Shown in pieces: positions 8,301 through 16,750 of a stretch of 64,000 nt of DNA. The translations under genes were made by a program, and so were the position numbers. Numbering within the stretch: the first letter of the stretch is position 1; each line of letters opens with the position of its first letter. Origin of the DNA: an uncultured Eubacteriales bacterium (GTDB lineage: Bacteria > Bacillota > Clostridia > Christensenellales > CAG-138). The notes beneath the pieces were generated by a model, which ran no database searches, was not told the origin of the DNA, and worked only from the letters and a program-made list of their open reading frames with translations. Location of the stretch: NCBI GenBank assembly GCA_900540495.1, contig UQGA01000001.1, positions 124,001 to 188,000 on the forward strand. The letters run 5' to 3'.

Positions 8301-8364
8301 CAAGCCGTTTTGCCGGCGCGGGCCGGCAGTCATTCCCAATCAAGAGAAAGGAGATCATCAAACC

Positions 8365-8739
8365 ATGACACAAAAGTTCCTGATCTGCGACCGCTGCGGC
8401 AATATTGTCGCCGCCGTAAAGGAAAGCGGCGTGCCCGTCATGTGCTGCGGGCAGAAGATGCGCGAAATCGTGCCCGGTACGACCGACGCGGCGCAGGAAA
8501 AGCACGTGCCCGTCTATCGTGTGGAGGGCAACAAGGTGTACGTCAACGTCGGCGCCGTCGCGCACCCGATGCAACCGGAGCACTACATCGAGTGGGTATC
8601 GCTGCAGACCAAGTTCGGCAACCAGCGCAAAGCGCTCGTTCCGGGCGGAGAACCGGCCGCCTGCTTCTCGCTCTGCGAGGGCGACGAGGTCGAAGCCGTA
8701 TACGCCTACTGCAACCTGCACAGCCTCTGGAAGGCATAA
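8365..8739 (+). CDS. Desulfoferrodoxin (superoxide reductase)
   Basis: A 124-residue protein that reduces superoxide to hydrogen peroxide in anaerobes without making oxygen. The N-terminal rubredoxin-like iron site has CDRCG and CCGQKM (CxxC plus CC), and the catalytic Fe(His)4Cys centre is visible as EKHVPV, HPMQPEHYIEW and YCNLHSLW. The N-terminal iron site makes it a two-iron desulfoferrodoxin rather than neelaredoxin. A strong AAAGGAG site precedes the ATG. It lies between a MATE exporter and the CcdA/thioredoxin pair, forming a thiol and oxidative-stress neighbourhood. Confidence 0.96.
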   Translation: MTQKFLICDRCGNIVAAVKESGVPVMCCGQKMREIVPGTTDAAQEKHVPVYRVEGNKVYVNVGAVAHPMQPEHYIEWVSLQTKFGNQRKALVPGGEPAACFSLCEGDEVEAVYAYCNLHSLWKA

Positions 8740-8761
8740 GCGCAACCATTGCCATGACGCC

Positions 8762-8797
8762 GGGCCGGCTCCCCTCCCCGCGGACCGGAGCCGGCCC
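8762..8797 (+). terminator. Hairpin between desulfoferrodoxin and ccdA
   Basis: GGGCCGGCTCC (8762-8772) pairs with GGAGCCGGCCC (8787-8797); 11-bp stem with 14-base loop, followed by CTTTAGG. The short U-run makes it a weak terminator or attenuator. Confidence 0.6.
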
Positions 8798-8830
8798 CTT
8801 TAGGCTTCTGGCAGGAAAATGAGGTGTCCC

Positions 8831-9484
8831 ATGCAGTATCTGATCACCTTTTTGGAAGGCGTGATCTCGTTCGTATCGCCCTGCATGCTGCCCATGCTGC
8901 CGGTTTACCTCTCCTACTTTGCGGAGCAGGCGGATGGAAAGCGGCGCATGCTGCTGCGCGCCGTCTGCTTCGTATTGGGCTTCACGGTCGTGTTCAGCCT
9001 GCTCGGCGTATTTGCCGGCACGCTCGGTGGCCTGTTGGTGCGCTACCGCGCCGCCGTCAACGTCGTCTGTGGTGCAATCGTGGTGCTGTTCGGCCTTGCC
9101 TATCTGGAGGTTTTGCCGCTTCCCTTCTTTCGCGGGATGCGCGAGGGGCGCGAGATCACAAGCGCCGCCTCCGCCTTCGTATTCGGCGTCATCTATTCCG
9201 TCAGCCTGACGCCCTGCGTAGGCGCCTTCCTTGGCTCGGCCCTCATGATGGCCTCCACCGCCGGCACGGCCGGCAGCGGCATGCTGCTCCTGCTGGTCTA
9301 TTCCCTGGGGCTGGGAATCCCGTTCCTGCTCTCTGCCGTCCTGATCGGCCGCCTCACCACGGCGTTCGGCTTCATCAAACGGCACTATCGGGTCATCAAC
9401 ACCGTTTGCGGCGCTTTCCTCATCCTGGTGGGGATTGTGATGGCGCTCGGGTTGATGAACCGGCTGCTCTCCATCTTTTCCTAA
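8831..9484 (+). CDS. ccdA: CcdA-family thiol-disulfide transporter
   Basis: A 217-residue membrane protein of six helices that carries reducing equivalents from cytoplasmic thioredoxin across the membrane. The two redox cysteines sit in FVSPCMLPMLPVYLSYF (helix 1) and SVSLTPCVGAFLG (helix 4), each with the helix-breaking prolines of the CcdA/DsbD fold. The ATG at 8831 is preferred over 8819 because relatives start at MQYLITFLEG. It is 12 bases upstream of the TlpA-like gene, its likely acceptor. Confidence 0.93.
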   Translation: MQYLITFLEGVISFVSPCMLPMLPVYLSYFAEQADGKRRMLLRAVCFVLGFTVVFSLLGVFAGTLGGLLVRYRAAVNVVCGAIVVLFGLAYLEVLPLPFFRGMREGREITSAASAFVFGVIYSVSLTPCVGAFLGSALMMASTAGTAGSGMLLLLVYSLGLGIPFLLSAVLIGRLTTAFGFIKRHYRVINTVCGAFLILVGIVMALGLMNRLLSIFS

Positions 9485-9496
9485 CCGGAGGTGCGC

Positions 9497-10132
9497 ATGA
9501 AACAGGCAAAAAAGATCATTCTGCTCGCGGTGCTGCTTGCCATCGTACTGGGGGCGGCCGTCTGGGGCTATCCACGGCTCGTGGAGCGGTATGAGGCGGA
9601 TCGTCTCGCCGCTACGCCGGCACCCTCGGCTACCCCGGCGCCGGATGCGCAGGCGCCGGACGATACGGCGGGCGACGCACCGGGCAGTACCGCTGCGCCG
9701 GAGGCAACGCCCGTGATTGCGCCGGATTTCACGGTTTACGACGGGGACGGCAATGCGGTGCGTCTGACCGATTTTGTGGGCAAACCGGTTGTGCTCAATT
9801 TCTGGGCGACATGGTGCGGTCCCTGCCGTGCGGAGCTGGGCGACTTTGACGAGGTGTACAAAACCTATGGCGACCGGGTCGCCTTCCTCATGATTAACCT
9901 GACCGACGGCGTACAGGAGACGCAGGAGGGCGTGCGCGCCTTCCTGGAGGAAAACGGCTACGGCTTCCCGGTCTATTACGACCTCGATTCCATCGCCGCA
10001 GCAACCTACGGCGTCTATTCCATCCCCGTGACGGCGTTCGTCGATGCGGACGGCATCTTCCTTGGCGGATATCTTGGCACGATCAGCAGCGAAATCCTGA
10101 CGGAACAGATCGAGCGCATGCTCGGCGCCTGA
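9497..10132 (+). CDS. Membrane-anchored thioredoxin-like protein (TlpA/ResA type)
   Basis: A 211-residue extracytoplasmic thiol reductase. An N-terminal helix (IILLAVLLAIVLGAAVWGY) anchors it, a linker rich in Ala, Pro and Thr follows to about residue 75, then a thioredoxin fold with the active site FWATWCGPCRAELGDF and the cis-proline YSIPVTAFVDADG. The ATG at 9497 follows GGAGGTG; the in-frame GTG at 9491 lies inside that site and is rejected. Encoded directly after ccdA, which should keep its WCGPC reduced. Target proteins are not evident. Confidence 0.93.
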   Translation: MKQAKKIILLAVLLAIVLGAAVWGYPRLVERYEADRLAATPAPSATPAPDAQAPDDTAGDAPGSTAAPEATPVIAPDFTVYDGDGNAVRLTDFVGKPVVLNFWATWCGPCRAELGDFDEVYKTYGDRVAFLMINLTDGVQETQEGVRAFLEENGYGFPVYYDLDSIAAATYGVYSIPVTAFVDADGIFLGGYLGTISSEILTEQIERMLGA

Positions 10133-10240
10133 TGGCCGCCAAAGCGACGGGCCCGCGCTGTCGGATGGCGCGCAGATGCGCGTTGCAAATTTGAGCCTGT
10201 GCGGCTGCAAACGGATGGAACGCCCGTCGGTGCAGCAAGC

Positions 10241-10275
10241 GGCCCGCCCAAAGCGCCTGGGCGGGCCTTGTCCTT
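10241..10275 (+). terminator. Terminator of the ccdA-thioredoxin operon
   Basis: GGCCCGCCCA (10241-10250) pairs perfectly with TGGGCGGGCC (10258-10267), followed by TTGTCCTT. The rest of the 348-bp gap (10133-10480) shows no credible gene. Confidence 0.75.
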
Positions 10276-10427
10276 GCCCGCCCCCAATAAAAGCGCAGAC
10301 GGACCCGGCGGAGCAACCGGATAGGCGCCAGGGGCAGCGGGTCGCGGGAAGGACCGGGCGCGCCGAAAAGCGGCGGGAAGCACCGCGCCCACCGCGACCG
10401 CAACGGGCGACAGAGCCGCCCTAACGA

Positions 10428-10457
10428 CCGACGCGGGCGCTGTTGCGCCCGCGTCGG
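10428..10457. terminator. Perfect 13-bp hairpin downstream of the molybdenum hydroxylase genes
   Basis: CCGACGCGGGCGC (10428-10440) and GCGCCCGCGTCGG (10445-10457) with a 4-base loop, 23 bases after the last xdh stop on the minus strand. There is no U-run on either side, so it may be a transcript-end stabiliser rather than a simple terminator. Confidence 0.55.
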
Positions 10458-10480
10458 TGCGAAGGGGAGTCGACGTTCGA

Positions 10481-10957
10481 TCATTCGCCGACCAGGGTGA
10501 GCCCGGCCTTCTCGATGGCGTTGATGATCGGGATATAACCCGTGCAGCGGCAGAGATTGCCGGAAACGGCTTCCCGGATCTCGTCGCGCGTTGGATGCGG
10601 GTTCTTGAGCAGCAGCGCATAGGCGCTCATCAAAAAGCCCGGCGTACAGAATCCGCACTGCACCGCGTCGCCCTCGACAAAGCAACGCTGCAGAATGCTG
10701 CCGATTTCCGTTTCCGAAAGCCCTTCCACGGTCATGATGTCGGCGCCCTGCATCTGTCCGGCCAGCACAAGACAGCTTGTAACAGCCTCGCCATTGACGA
10801 CGACCGTGCATGCGCCGCACTCGCCCACGCCGCAGCCCTCCTTGGTGCCGGTCAGGTGCAGATCCTCGCGCAGCACGTCGAGCATGCGACGCGTCGGCTG
10901 CGTTTCCACGGAATACGGCTTACCGTTGAGCCGGAAAGAAAGTTGCATCTTCTCCAT
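10481..10957 (-). CDS. Molybdenum hydroxylase [2Fe-2S] subunit (XdhC/CoxS-type)
   Basis: A 158-residue protein with two [2Fe-2S] clusters. The plant-ferredoxin-type cluster has GCGVGECGACTVVVNG plus the distal SCLVLA cysteine, and the helical domain has QCGFCTPGFLMSAYALL and GNLCRCTGY. It passes electrons from the molybdenum site to FAD. The ATG at 10957 follows GGAGAGG, which overlaps the stop of the upstream FAD gene; the GTG at 10966 is too close to that site. Last gene of the operon. Confidence 0.95.
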   Translation of the reverse strand: MEKMQLSFRLNGKPYSVETQPTRRMLDVLREDLHLTGTKEGCGVGECGACTVVVNGEAVTSCLVLAGQMQGADIMTVEGLSETEIGSILQRCFVEGDAVQCGFCTPGFLMSAYALLLKNPHPTRDEIREAVSGNLCRCTGYIPIINAIEKAGLTLVGE

Positions 10958-10962
10958 CGGTT

Positions 10963-11826
10963 TCACCTCTCCAACATTTCATGCAGGATACGCGCGCACA
11001 TCCTCTGGCAGACAGGCTGCTTGTACGTCGTAGACGCACGGATGCCGGCGATCTCCGGTATTTTGTCCGACAACGCCTTGGATACCGCCGCGATGTCTCC
11101 TTCGTCCGGCCGTTTGCCGATGAGCATCTCGTTGATCTCCGGGAACATCATCGGCTGCGGGAAGGTTGCGCCCATGGTCATGCGGAAATCCTGCACAACG
11201 CCGGACGCGTCGCAGCGCAGCACGGTAGCGATGGTCATGCGCGAAATGGCCAGCGCATGACGGCGGCCGAGTTTATAGAAATTGCACCGCGTGCCATCCG
11301 GCAATTTGCGGATGAGGATGCGCAGCAGGATGTCCCGATCGGTCAGTGTCGTGTGGTACGGGCGGGCAATGATGTCCTGAATCCGCTCCCGGCGGAGCTG
11401 GCCCAGGCAATCGATCTCCACTTGCGCGTCGAGCACCGCCAAAGCGGCAAACGTATCCGCCGCAGGGGAGGCGTTGCCGATGTTGCCGCCGATGGTTGCG
11501 TGGTTGCGGATCTGCAACGAACCAACCGTCCGGCAGGCGCAGGCGAGCACGTCCGCATACCGCTGCACGAGCGGCGACTGCTCGATCTCGGAGTGGGTGG
11601 CGCCGGCGCCGATCACAAGATAATCTCCATCCTCGGAAATCCCGGAGAGCTCTGGCAAGCCGAAAATATCGACAATGGTATGGTCGGCATAGCGGTCGTT
11701 CGCTTCGCGGCCGTATACCAACACGTCCGTGCCGCCGGCGAGCAGCGTCACCGGGCCGTCGGTCTCCCGCAGGATCGTAATCGCCTCCTGAAGCGAGGCG
11801 GGCTTGACATATCGTTTGAGCTTCAT
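10963..11826 (-). CDS. Molybdenum hydroxylase FAD subunit (XdhB/CoxM-type)
   Basis: A 287-residue FAD-binding protein of the CO dehydrogenase/xanthine dehydrogenase medium-subunit family. FAD-loop motifs are LLAGGTDVLVYGR near the N-terminus and TIGGNIGNASPAAD in the middle; the C-terminal part (ALSDKIPEIAGIRASTTYKQPVC) is the CO_deh_flav_C-type domain. Its ATG overlaps the stop of the large subunit as ATGA, implying translational coupling. Its own stop lies five bases before the FeS-subunit start. Confidence 0.94.
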   Translation of the reverse strand: MKLKRYVKPASLQEAITILRETDGPVTLLAGGTDVLVYGREANDRYADHTIVDIFGLPELSGISEDGDYLVIGAGATHSEIEQSPLVQRYADVLACACRTVGSLQIRNHATIGGNIGNASPAADTFAALAVLDAQVEIDCLGQLRRERIQDIIARPYHTTLTDRDILLRILIRKLPDGTRCNFYKLGRRHALAISRMTIATVLRCDASGVVQDFRMTMGATFPQPMMFPEINEMLIGKRPDEGDIAAVSKALSDKIPEIAGIRASTTYKQPVCQRMCARILHEMLER

Positions 11827-14135
11827 GCTTCATTCCCCTTTCCCGCTTCCATGCTGCGCGCTGCAAAGAACACCCGGTCGAGATCGGCCGGCAGCTCGTG
11901 AATCAGCCCCGGCTTGCCGAGCGCATGGTTCACGGCACAGATCACCGCCGCCGCGCCGGGCTCCGTCGCCGGCTCGCCGATCGAATGACCGCCAAACGCG
12001 GTCCGCGGATCGAAGTGTTCATCGAGCAGCGGCACGTTGTCGTTGACATCCATCGCCGTCGGAATCAGATAGTTCTCAAAGTTCAGGTTCTTGATGGCGC
12101 TCGTGCGGTCGTTGTGTCCGACATCTTCCGTCAACGCCATGCCGGCGCCCATGACCATGCCGCCATAAATCTGGCCCTTGACCATCGTGGGATTGATGGC
12201 GCGCCCCGGGTCATGACAACCGACCATCTTGACCACCGTTACGCTGCCGGTGTCCAGATCGACCTCGACCTCGGCCGCATGGCAGGAATAGGTGTAGGTG
12301 TAGAACGGCTCGCCGGTATGATGATCCCAGTTGGTTTGCGGGGCTACATAGGTGCCGAACGCCATCGGCGTAATGCCCTGTGAGTAGCATGCGTGCACGG
12401 CCTCCGGGAAGGAGATGTCCAAATCCGCAAAGCGCACGCGATCGTTCTCAAACACGATGCCGTCCGTCGGCTTGCCGTATTTTTTCGCCAGCGCATCCGC
12501 CATGATTGCATGGAGCTTGTCGCTCGCATCCTTGATCGCACAGCCGCCCACGTACGTACCGCGGGAAGCGATGCAGGCGCCGGTGGTCGGGCAGTTGGAG
12601 GTATCGACCTCCGCCATGCAGATGCGGTCGAACGATACGCCGACGCCATCGGCCGCCATCTGCGCCTGGCAGGTGCGCAGGCCCTGACCGATCTCCATAA
12701 GGCCGAGGTTGATATGGACGCTTGCATCCTCCTCCACCTCGATCATCACGCGGCTCACATCCATGCCGTCGGCCCCCAGGCTCGCGCCGCGCATGCTGCA
12801 CGCGATGCCCACGCCGCGGCGGATGCGGCGCGCCGGGTCACGATTCTCCTCGGAATACTGCTGAAACTTGCGGTCGAAATCCAGCTCCGCCACCGTCTTT
12901 TCCATGACGGAACGAATGCTGACCTCGTTGAAGTCGAGCACATGCCCGCAAGGACTCGTGTCGCCATTTCGCAGCAGATTCTTGCGTCTGAGCTCCGTGG
13001 GCGTCATGCCGAGCATTTCGGCCAGCTCATCCATGGTGTTTTCCAGCGCATAGATCGCCTGCGGCGTGCCAAACCCGCGCATGGAACCCGTGTGCGGGTT
13101 GTTGGTGAGCACGCTTGTGGCGTTATAATCGAGGTTGTCATAGCGATAGGGACCGGGGCCCAGCGTCGCCGTCTTGTACATGACCGGGGGCGACATGTTG
13201 ATGTAGCACCCGGCATCCGCCAACGCTTCCACCTTGACCGATTTGAGCGTGCCGTCCTTCATTGCGCCGATCTTGACGTCGAATTCAATCGGGTGGCGCT
13301 TGTAGGTCTCGCGGATGGACTCTTCGCGCGTGAGCGCGTACTTAACGGGGCGGCCCGTCTTGAGCGCAATCAGGCCGGCGCGCACGGTCATGGCCTCGGC
13401 GCCCTCAATCTTGCCGCCGAACGAACCGCCGACCACGCTCGGCCGCATGATGACCTGCGCCATCGGGATGTTCAGCATCCGGCTCAGAGTGATGCGCGCG
13501 TTATACGGCGCCTGCAACGAGCCCATGATCGTCAGCTCCCGGCGCATCCGGCTCGGCACGGCGATAACGGCCTCAGGCTCGATGTACGCGTGCTCGACAA
13601 AACCGGTCTTGTAATTGCGCTCGATAATAACCTCCGACTCGGCAAATCCCTTCTCGACGTCGCCCTTGTACGCATGGACGTTGCCGCAAACGTTATCCGG
13701 ATAGTCGGGGTTGATGACCTGCTCGTTGCCGATGGCCTCGCGCGGCTTGGCCAGCACCGGCAGTACCTCGTATTCGGCGGTGACGAGCTTGGCCGCGTCG
13801 TTCGCCTGCTCCTGCGTCTGCGCGGCGACCACGGCGATCACATCGCCGAGAAAGCGCGCTTTATCGCACACGAGCGGGTACTGATCCACAAAGATTTCGC
13901 CAAACATCTTGGCGCCCGGAATGTCCTTCCCCGTCACGACGCACACCACGCCCGGCGCCCGCTCGGCCGCCTCGGTATGTACCGCAAGAAGTTTTGCATG
14001 TGCGTGCTCGGTATAGACGCCCTTGCAGTAAAGCATGTCCGGCAGGTGTACGTCCGCGCCAAACTCAGCGCGCCCGGTCACCTTGGCCCATGCATCAAGC
14101 CGTTTCAACGGCTTTCCAACAATGTTTTGTTCCAA
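11823..14135 (-). CDS. Molybdenum hydroxylase large subunit, xanthine dehydrogenase-type
   Basis: A 770-residue molybdopterin-binding subunit. Family motifs seen: VGGSFGGKIEGAEA, RGFGTPQAIYALENTMDELA, GLMEIGQGLRTCQAQ and, near the end, GGHSIGEPATEPGAAA, which contains the GE pair of the catalytic glutamate. The TTG at 14135 is the likely start: it is preceded by AAGGAGGTCC, and the protein then begins with the usual EQNIVGKPLKRLDAWAKVTG; the longer reading frame has no ribosome site. It heads the operon large-FAD-FeS. Xanthine is the default substrate for this set, but nicotinate, purine or aldehyde hydroxylases look alike, and no XdhC-type maturation factor is in the window. Confidence 0.9.
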   Translation of the reverse strand: MEQNIVGKPLKRLDAWAKVTGRAEFGADVHLPDMLYCKGVYTEHAHAKLLAVHTEAAERAPGVVCVVTGKDIPGAKMFGEIFVDQYPLVCDKARFLGDVIAVVAAQTQEQANDAAKLVTAEYEVLPVLAKPREAIGNEQVINPDYPDNVCGNVHAYKGDVEKGFAESEVIIERNYKTGFVEHAYIEPEAVIAVPSRMRRELTIMGSLQAPYNARITLSRMLNIPMAQVIMRPSVVGGSFGGKIEGAEAMTVRAGLIALKTGRPVKYALTREESIRETYKRHPIEFDVKIGAMKDGTLKSVKVEALADAGCYINMSPPVMYKTATLGPGPYRYDNLDYNATSVLTNNPHTGSMRGFGTPQAIYALENTMDELAEMLGMTPTELRRKNLLRNGDTSPCGHVLDFNEVSIRSVMEKTVAELDFDRKFQQYSEENRDPARRIRRGVGIACSMRGASLGADGMDVSRVMIEVEEDASVHINLGLMEIGQGLRTCQAQMAADGVGVSFDRICMAEVDTSNCPTTGACIASRGTYVGGCAIKDASDKLHAIMADALAKKYGKPTDGIVFENDRVRFADLDISFPEAVHACYSQGITPMAFGTYVAPQTNWDHHTGEPFYTYTYSCHAAEVEVDLDTGSVTVVKMVGCHDPGRAINPTMVKGQIYGGMVMGAGMALTEDVGHNDRTSAIKNLNFENYLIPTAMDVNDNVPLLDEHFDPRTAFGGHSIGEPATEPGAAAVICAVNHALGKPGLIHELPADLDRVFFAARSMEAGKGNEA

Positions 14136-14533
14136 GAGAAAGGACCTCCTTCTGACGACAATGCTGTTCCGATACGTCCCCCACAATGCCATGTTCCAAC
14201 AAAATTATTGTAACTAATTTCATCACGGATGTCCAGTGGATGTTTCCAAAATCCGTTGTACTTTTTTCAGTATAATGACATGCGCCGCCAGCCGTCTGCA
14301 TCGAAAAACAAAGCGCTTGATTAAATGAACAGCGTATGTTAAAATATTTTTGTATCGATTAAACGGATCGGCTTCCCCATGCCGCTTCCTCGCCTGGTTT
14401 GCGTCACGTTGAGCCGGTCCCCGCGTCGGGCGCCATACGGCATCCGGATCAATCCGTTTGACATTTTCTTCCATTCGAGCGGCGGCGCAGTCCTCCCCCC
14501 CGGGCTGCGCCGCCCACATTTTTGTGCTGTCCC

Positions 14534-14596
14534 TGCGGGATTTGCACTGGCCCATGCGGGATTTGCACTGGCCCATGCAGCATTTGCGCTCGCCCT
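14534..14596. repeat. 21-bp tandem repeat, two exact copies plus a diverged third
   Basis: The 21-base unit TGCGGGATTTGCACTGGCCCA occurs at 14534-14554 and 14555-14575, with a degenerate copy from 14576. A multiple of three, but I find no supported gene here. Confidence 0.8.
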
Positions 14597-14666
14597 CCCG
14601 TTTCGTCAATGTTTTTTCTCTTTGCGGTCCCCGCGCGGCCATAACTGTTAATTTTTTCCGAAGGGT

Positions 14667-14695
14667 TTGAAATGCTCCGGGAAACATGGTAGAGT
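14667..14695 (+). promoter_or_regulatory. Promoter of the DUF368 gene
   Basis: TTGAAA (14667-14672), 17 bases, TAGAGT (14690-14695), 30 bases before the start codon. Confidence 0.65.
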
Positions 14696-14725
14696 ATAGG
14701 AGATCATGGACTGACAGGAGAGCGT

Positions 14726-15625
14726 ATGGAGCAGGAAAAGCAGGCGATTGTGGACACACCGGAGGCGACGTCATACGGCCATATGGGCATCGGCCTTTGG
14801 CTGCTGCGCGTATTGCACGGCGCCCTGATCGGTGCGGGCGCGATTCTGCCGGGCATCAGCGGCGGCGTCATGTGCGTGATGTTCGGCATCTACCGGCCGA
14901 TGATGGCGCTGCTGGCACATCCGTTTAAGAGTTTCCGTACCTATTATAAGCTGTTTATTCCCGTGCTCATCGGCTGGGTGATCGGCTTCTTTGCGCTCGC
15001 CAAAGCGGTGAATTTCCTGATGGAGGCTTCAAGCGCCGTGGCTGTCAGCCTGTTCATCGGCCTGATCGTCGGCATGGTGCCTTCGCTCTATCATGACGCC
15101 GGCAAGTACGGCCACGGCAAGGCCGGCTGGATCGCAACGGGCGTAAGCTTTGCGCTGCTGTTTTCGCTGCTGCTGTACCTGCAGGAAGGCGTCAAGATTG
15201 ATATCGACGCAAACCTCGGTTGGTTCCTGTTCTGCGGCGCCGTCTGGGGACTGAGCCTCGTCGCGCCCGGGCTGAGCTCTTCCTCCATCCTCATCTTCCT
15301 GGGATTATATCAGGAGATGACGGACGGGATCGGCCGGTTCGATCTGGCCGTGATCGGGGCGGTGGCGGTCGGCATTCTGTGCACGGCGCTGCTCACGGCC
15401 CGCTTTGTCAACCGTCTGTTTGAGCGGCACCACACCATTGCCTACCACGCCATCCTCGGCGTGGTCGCCGCCTCCACGCTGATGATCGTCCCGCTCCAAT
15501 TTGACGGGATCGGCGAACTGCTGCTCTCGCTCGTGTGCGCCGTGGCCGGCTTCTTTGCCGCATGGGGCATGGAGAAATACGGCCAGAAGGTGCGCCCGCA
15601 GGAGGAACCCTGCGCAGAGCGATGA
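14726..15625 (+). CDS. DUF368 membrane protein, probable polyprenyl-phosphate transporter
   Basis: A 299-residue integral membrane protein with about eight helices. The N-terminal motif GALIGAGAILPGISGGVMCVMFGIY and its echo VAPGLSSSSILIFLGLY are the two inverted half-repeats of the DUF368 family. Members have been reported to recycle the lipid carrier undecaprenyl phosphate across the membrane (PopT); applying this here is by family only. CAGGAGAG precedes the ATG. It is a single gene ending at the shared terminator at 15640-15668. Confidence 0.88.
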   Translation: MEQEKQAIVDTPEATSYGHMGIGLWLLRVLHGALIGAGAILPGISGGVMCVMFGIYRPMMALLAHPFKSFRTYYKLFIPVLIGWVIGFFALAKAVNFLMEASSAVAVSLFIGLIVGMVPSLYHDAGKYGHGKAGWIATGVSFALLFSLLLYLQEGVKIDIDANLGWFLFCGAVWGLSLVAPGLSSSSILIFLGLYQEMTDGIGRFDLAVIGAVAVGILCTALLTARFVNRLFERHHTIAYHAILGVVAASTLMIVPLQFDGIGELLLSLVCAVAGFFAAWGMEKYGQKVRPQEEPCAER

Positions 15626-15631
15626 CGAATC

Positions 15632-15668
15632 AAAAAAGCGCCCCCTGCCGGTTGCACCGGCAGGGGGC
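15632..15668. terminator. Bidirectional terminator between DUF368 gene and rnpB
   Basis: GCCCCCTGCCGG (15640-15651) and CCGGCAGGGGGC (15657-15668) give a 12-bp stem with 5-base loop. The minus-strand tail is GCTTTTTTG, ideal for ending RNase P RNA; the plus-strand tail GTTGGTTTT can serve the DUF368 gene. Confidence 0.9.
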
Positions 15669-15675
15669 GTTGGTT

Positions 15676-16016
15676 TTGCGAGCAAGCCGTAAGCCGAGTT
15701 CTGTCTGAGGACGGCCATCTATCTCTGGCCCGTCGTTGCCGGCGGGCTCATGCGATTACCGGGAGCGTAGCGGGCCGCTATTGAATGCTCCCATTCCAAT
15801 CTTGCACCGGGTGGGGTTTACAGGACGGACAAGTCGCCAAGCCGCCGGTGAGCTCTTACCTCGCCTTTCCATCCTTACCGCGCAGGGCGCGGCGGTTTCT
15901 TTCTGTTGCACTTTCCTTGGAGTCGCCTCCACCTGGCGTTACCAGGCACCCTGCCCTGTGGTGCTCGGACTTTCCTCCCCGCCTCACGGAGGGGCGGCCG
16001 CCTGTCTTACTCGCAA
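15676..16016 (-). ncRNA. rnpB: RNase P RNA, type A-like
   Basis: Reading the minus strand, the 5' and 3' ends form an 11-bp P1 helix (TTGCGAGTAAG with CTTGCTCGCAA, one G-U pair). The conserved core is clear: GAGGAAAGTCCGAGC (5' half of P4 region), CACAGGGCAGGGTGCCTGG, GTGCAACAGAAAG, GGTAAGAGCTCACCGG and the 3' ACAGAACTCGGCTTA. The CACAGGGCAGGGTG stretch is characteristic of ancestral type A rather than the Bacillus type B. About 341 bases, normal size. It is the catalytic RNA that removes tRNA 5' leaders. It lies directly downstream of the trmK-nif3-zinc-ribbon operon. Confidence 0.96.
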
Positions 16017-16027
16017 ATCAAAAACCA

Positions 16028-16750
16028 TTATGGCAGTTCCGCATACAGCAGTCTGCCGCAATTCTCGCACTCAAGGATCGTACCCGGAGTGGCCAGCCGC
16101 TTGAGCATGGCCATCGGCAGCGACATGTTGCAGCCGGAGCACTTGCCGTTTTCCACCTTGACGACCGGCACATTATGGTGCTGCCGCGCACGGCGATACC
16201 GCTGCATCATTGCCGGCTCGATCTCCTTCTCGATCGCAGCGAGCTTTGCATCGAACGCCTCCAGCTCGGACGCGCTGTCCGCGCGCTCCTGCTCGCACAC
16301 GGCGCGCAGCTGGTCGTACTCCCTTTTGGCCTTTCCAGCCGTCTGGCGCGTGTTCTGATACTCCGTGACCGCCGCCTCCATCTCCGTCAGCAGCGTCCTG
16401 GCCTCGCGGGAGGCGGCGACCATATCCCGGTTGAGTTTTTCGATATCGACGCGCAGCTCCGTCATCTCCTCGGCGGTGCTCTCCTCGTCCTGGCGGATGG
16501 TATCCAGCTCCCCGGTCTCCAGCGAAAGCTGCTTTTCAAGCTGTTCCGTCCGGTCGGCAAGGCGTTTCACCTGCGCCATGCGCGCTTCCAGCTCCTCGGA
16601 GAGCCGCGCAATGGTCGCCTGCTGGCCCTTGAGCAGTTTATACAGCTTGTTCAGCCGCACGCGCGAGGGGGTAGACCGGACGGCATTCTCCGCCCCCTCC
16701 TTTTCCAACTGCGTTTGCTGATACGCCAACAATGCGTCAAGTCTCGTCAT
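16028..16750 (-). CDS. Coiled-coil zinc-ribbon protein (C4-type, DUF164 family)
   Basis: A 240-residue protein: about 175 residues of long coiled coil (for example LSEELEARMAQVKRLADRTE) followed by a C-terminal zinc ribbon with CSGCNMSL and CENCGRLL cysteine pairs. This layout is the zf-RING_7/DUF164 family, often encoded beside Nif3 proteins; its function is not settled. The ATG overlaps the stop of the Nif3-like gene (ATGA), so the two are translationally coupled. Confidence 0.88.
   Translation of the reverse strand: MTRLDALLAYQQTQLEKEGAENAVRSTPSRVRLNKLYKLLKGQQATIARLSEELEARMAQVKRLADRTEQLEKQLSLETGELDTIRQDEESTAEEMTELRVDIEKLNRDMVAASREARTLLTEMEAAVTEYQNTRQTAGKAKREYDQLRAVCEQERADSASELEAFDAKLAAIEKEIEPAMMQRYRRARQHHNVPVVKVENGKCSGCNMSLPMAMLKRLATPGTILECENCGRLLYAELP

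Larger units (their letters stand above)
14136..14725. other. 590-bp intergenic region between the xdh operon and the DUF368 gene
   Basis: Unusually long for this window. The first 250 bases are AT-rich, with a promoter-like plus-strand pair TTGATT (14317-14322) / TAAAAT (14340-14345) spaced 17 bases but no convincing gene behind it. The middle has a 21-base tandem repeat (14534-14575). The end carries the DUF368 promoter. Open frames here have poor composition and no family resemblance. Confidence 0.5.

Noticed and set aside
6690..8339. 549-residue minus-strand open frame opposite the first MATE gene
   Set aside because: Composition is His/Arg/Asp-rich with no family features; the plus strand encodes a clear membrane transporter with a promoter.
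12393..14213. 606-residue plus-strand frame opposite the molybdenum hydroxylase gene
   Set aside because: Antisense shadow of a well-conserved protein; no ribosome site, no domain resemblance.
14534..14596. CRISPR-like repeat
   Set aside because: The 21-base units are directly adjacent without spacers; it is a tandem repeat, and no cas genes are in the window.
14379..14651. 90-residue plus-strand frame containing AGFALAH repeats
   Set aside because: The repeat is explained by the 21-bp tandem DNA repeat; start signal and family resemblance are missing.
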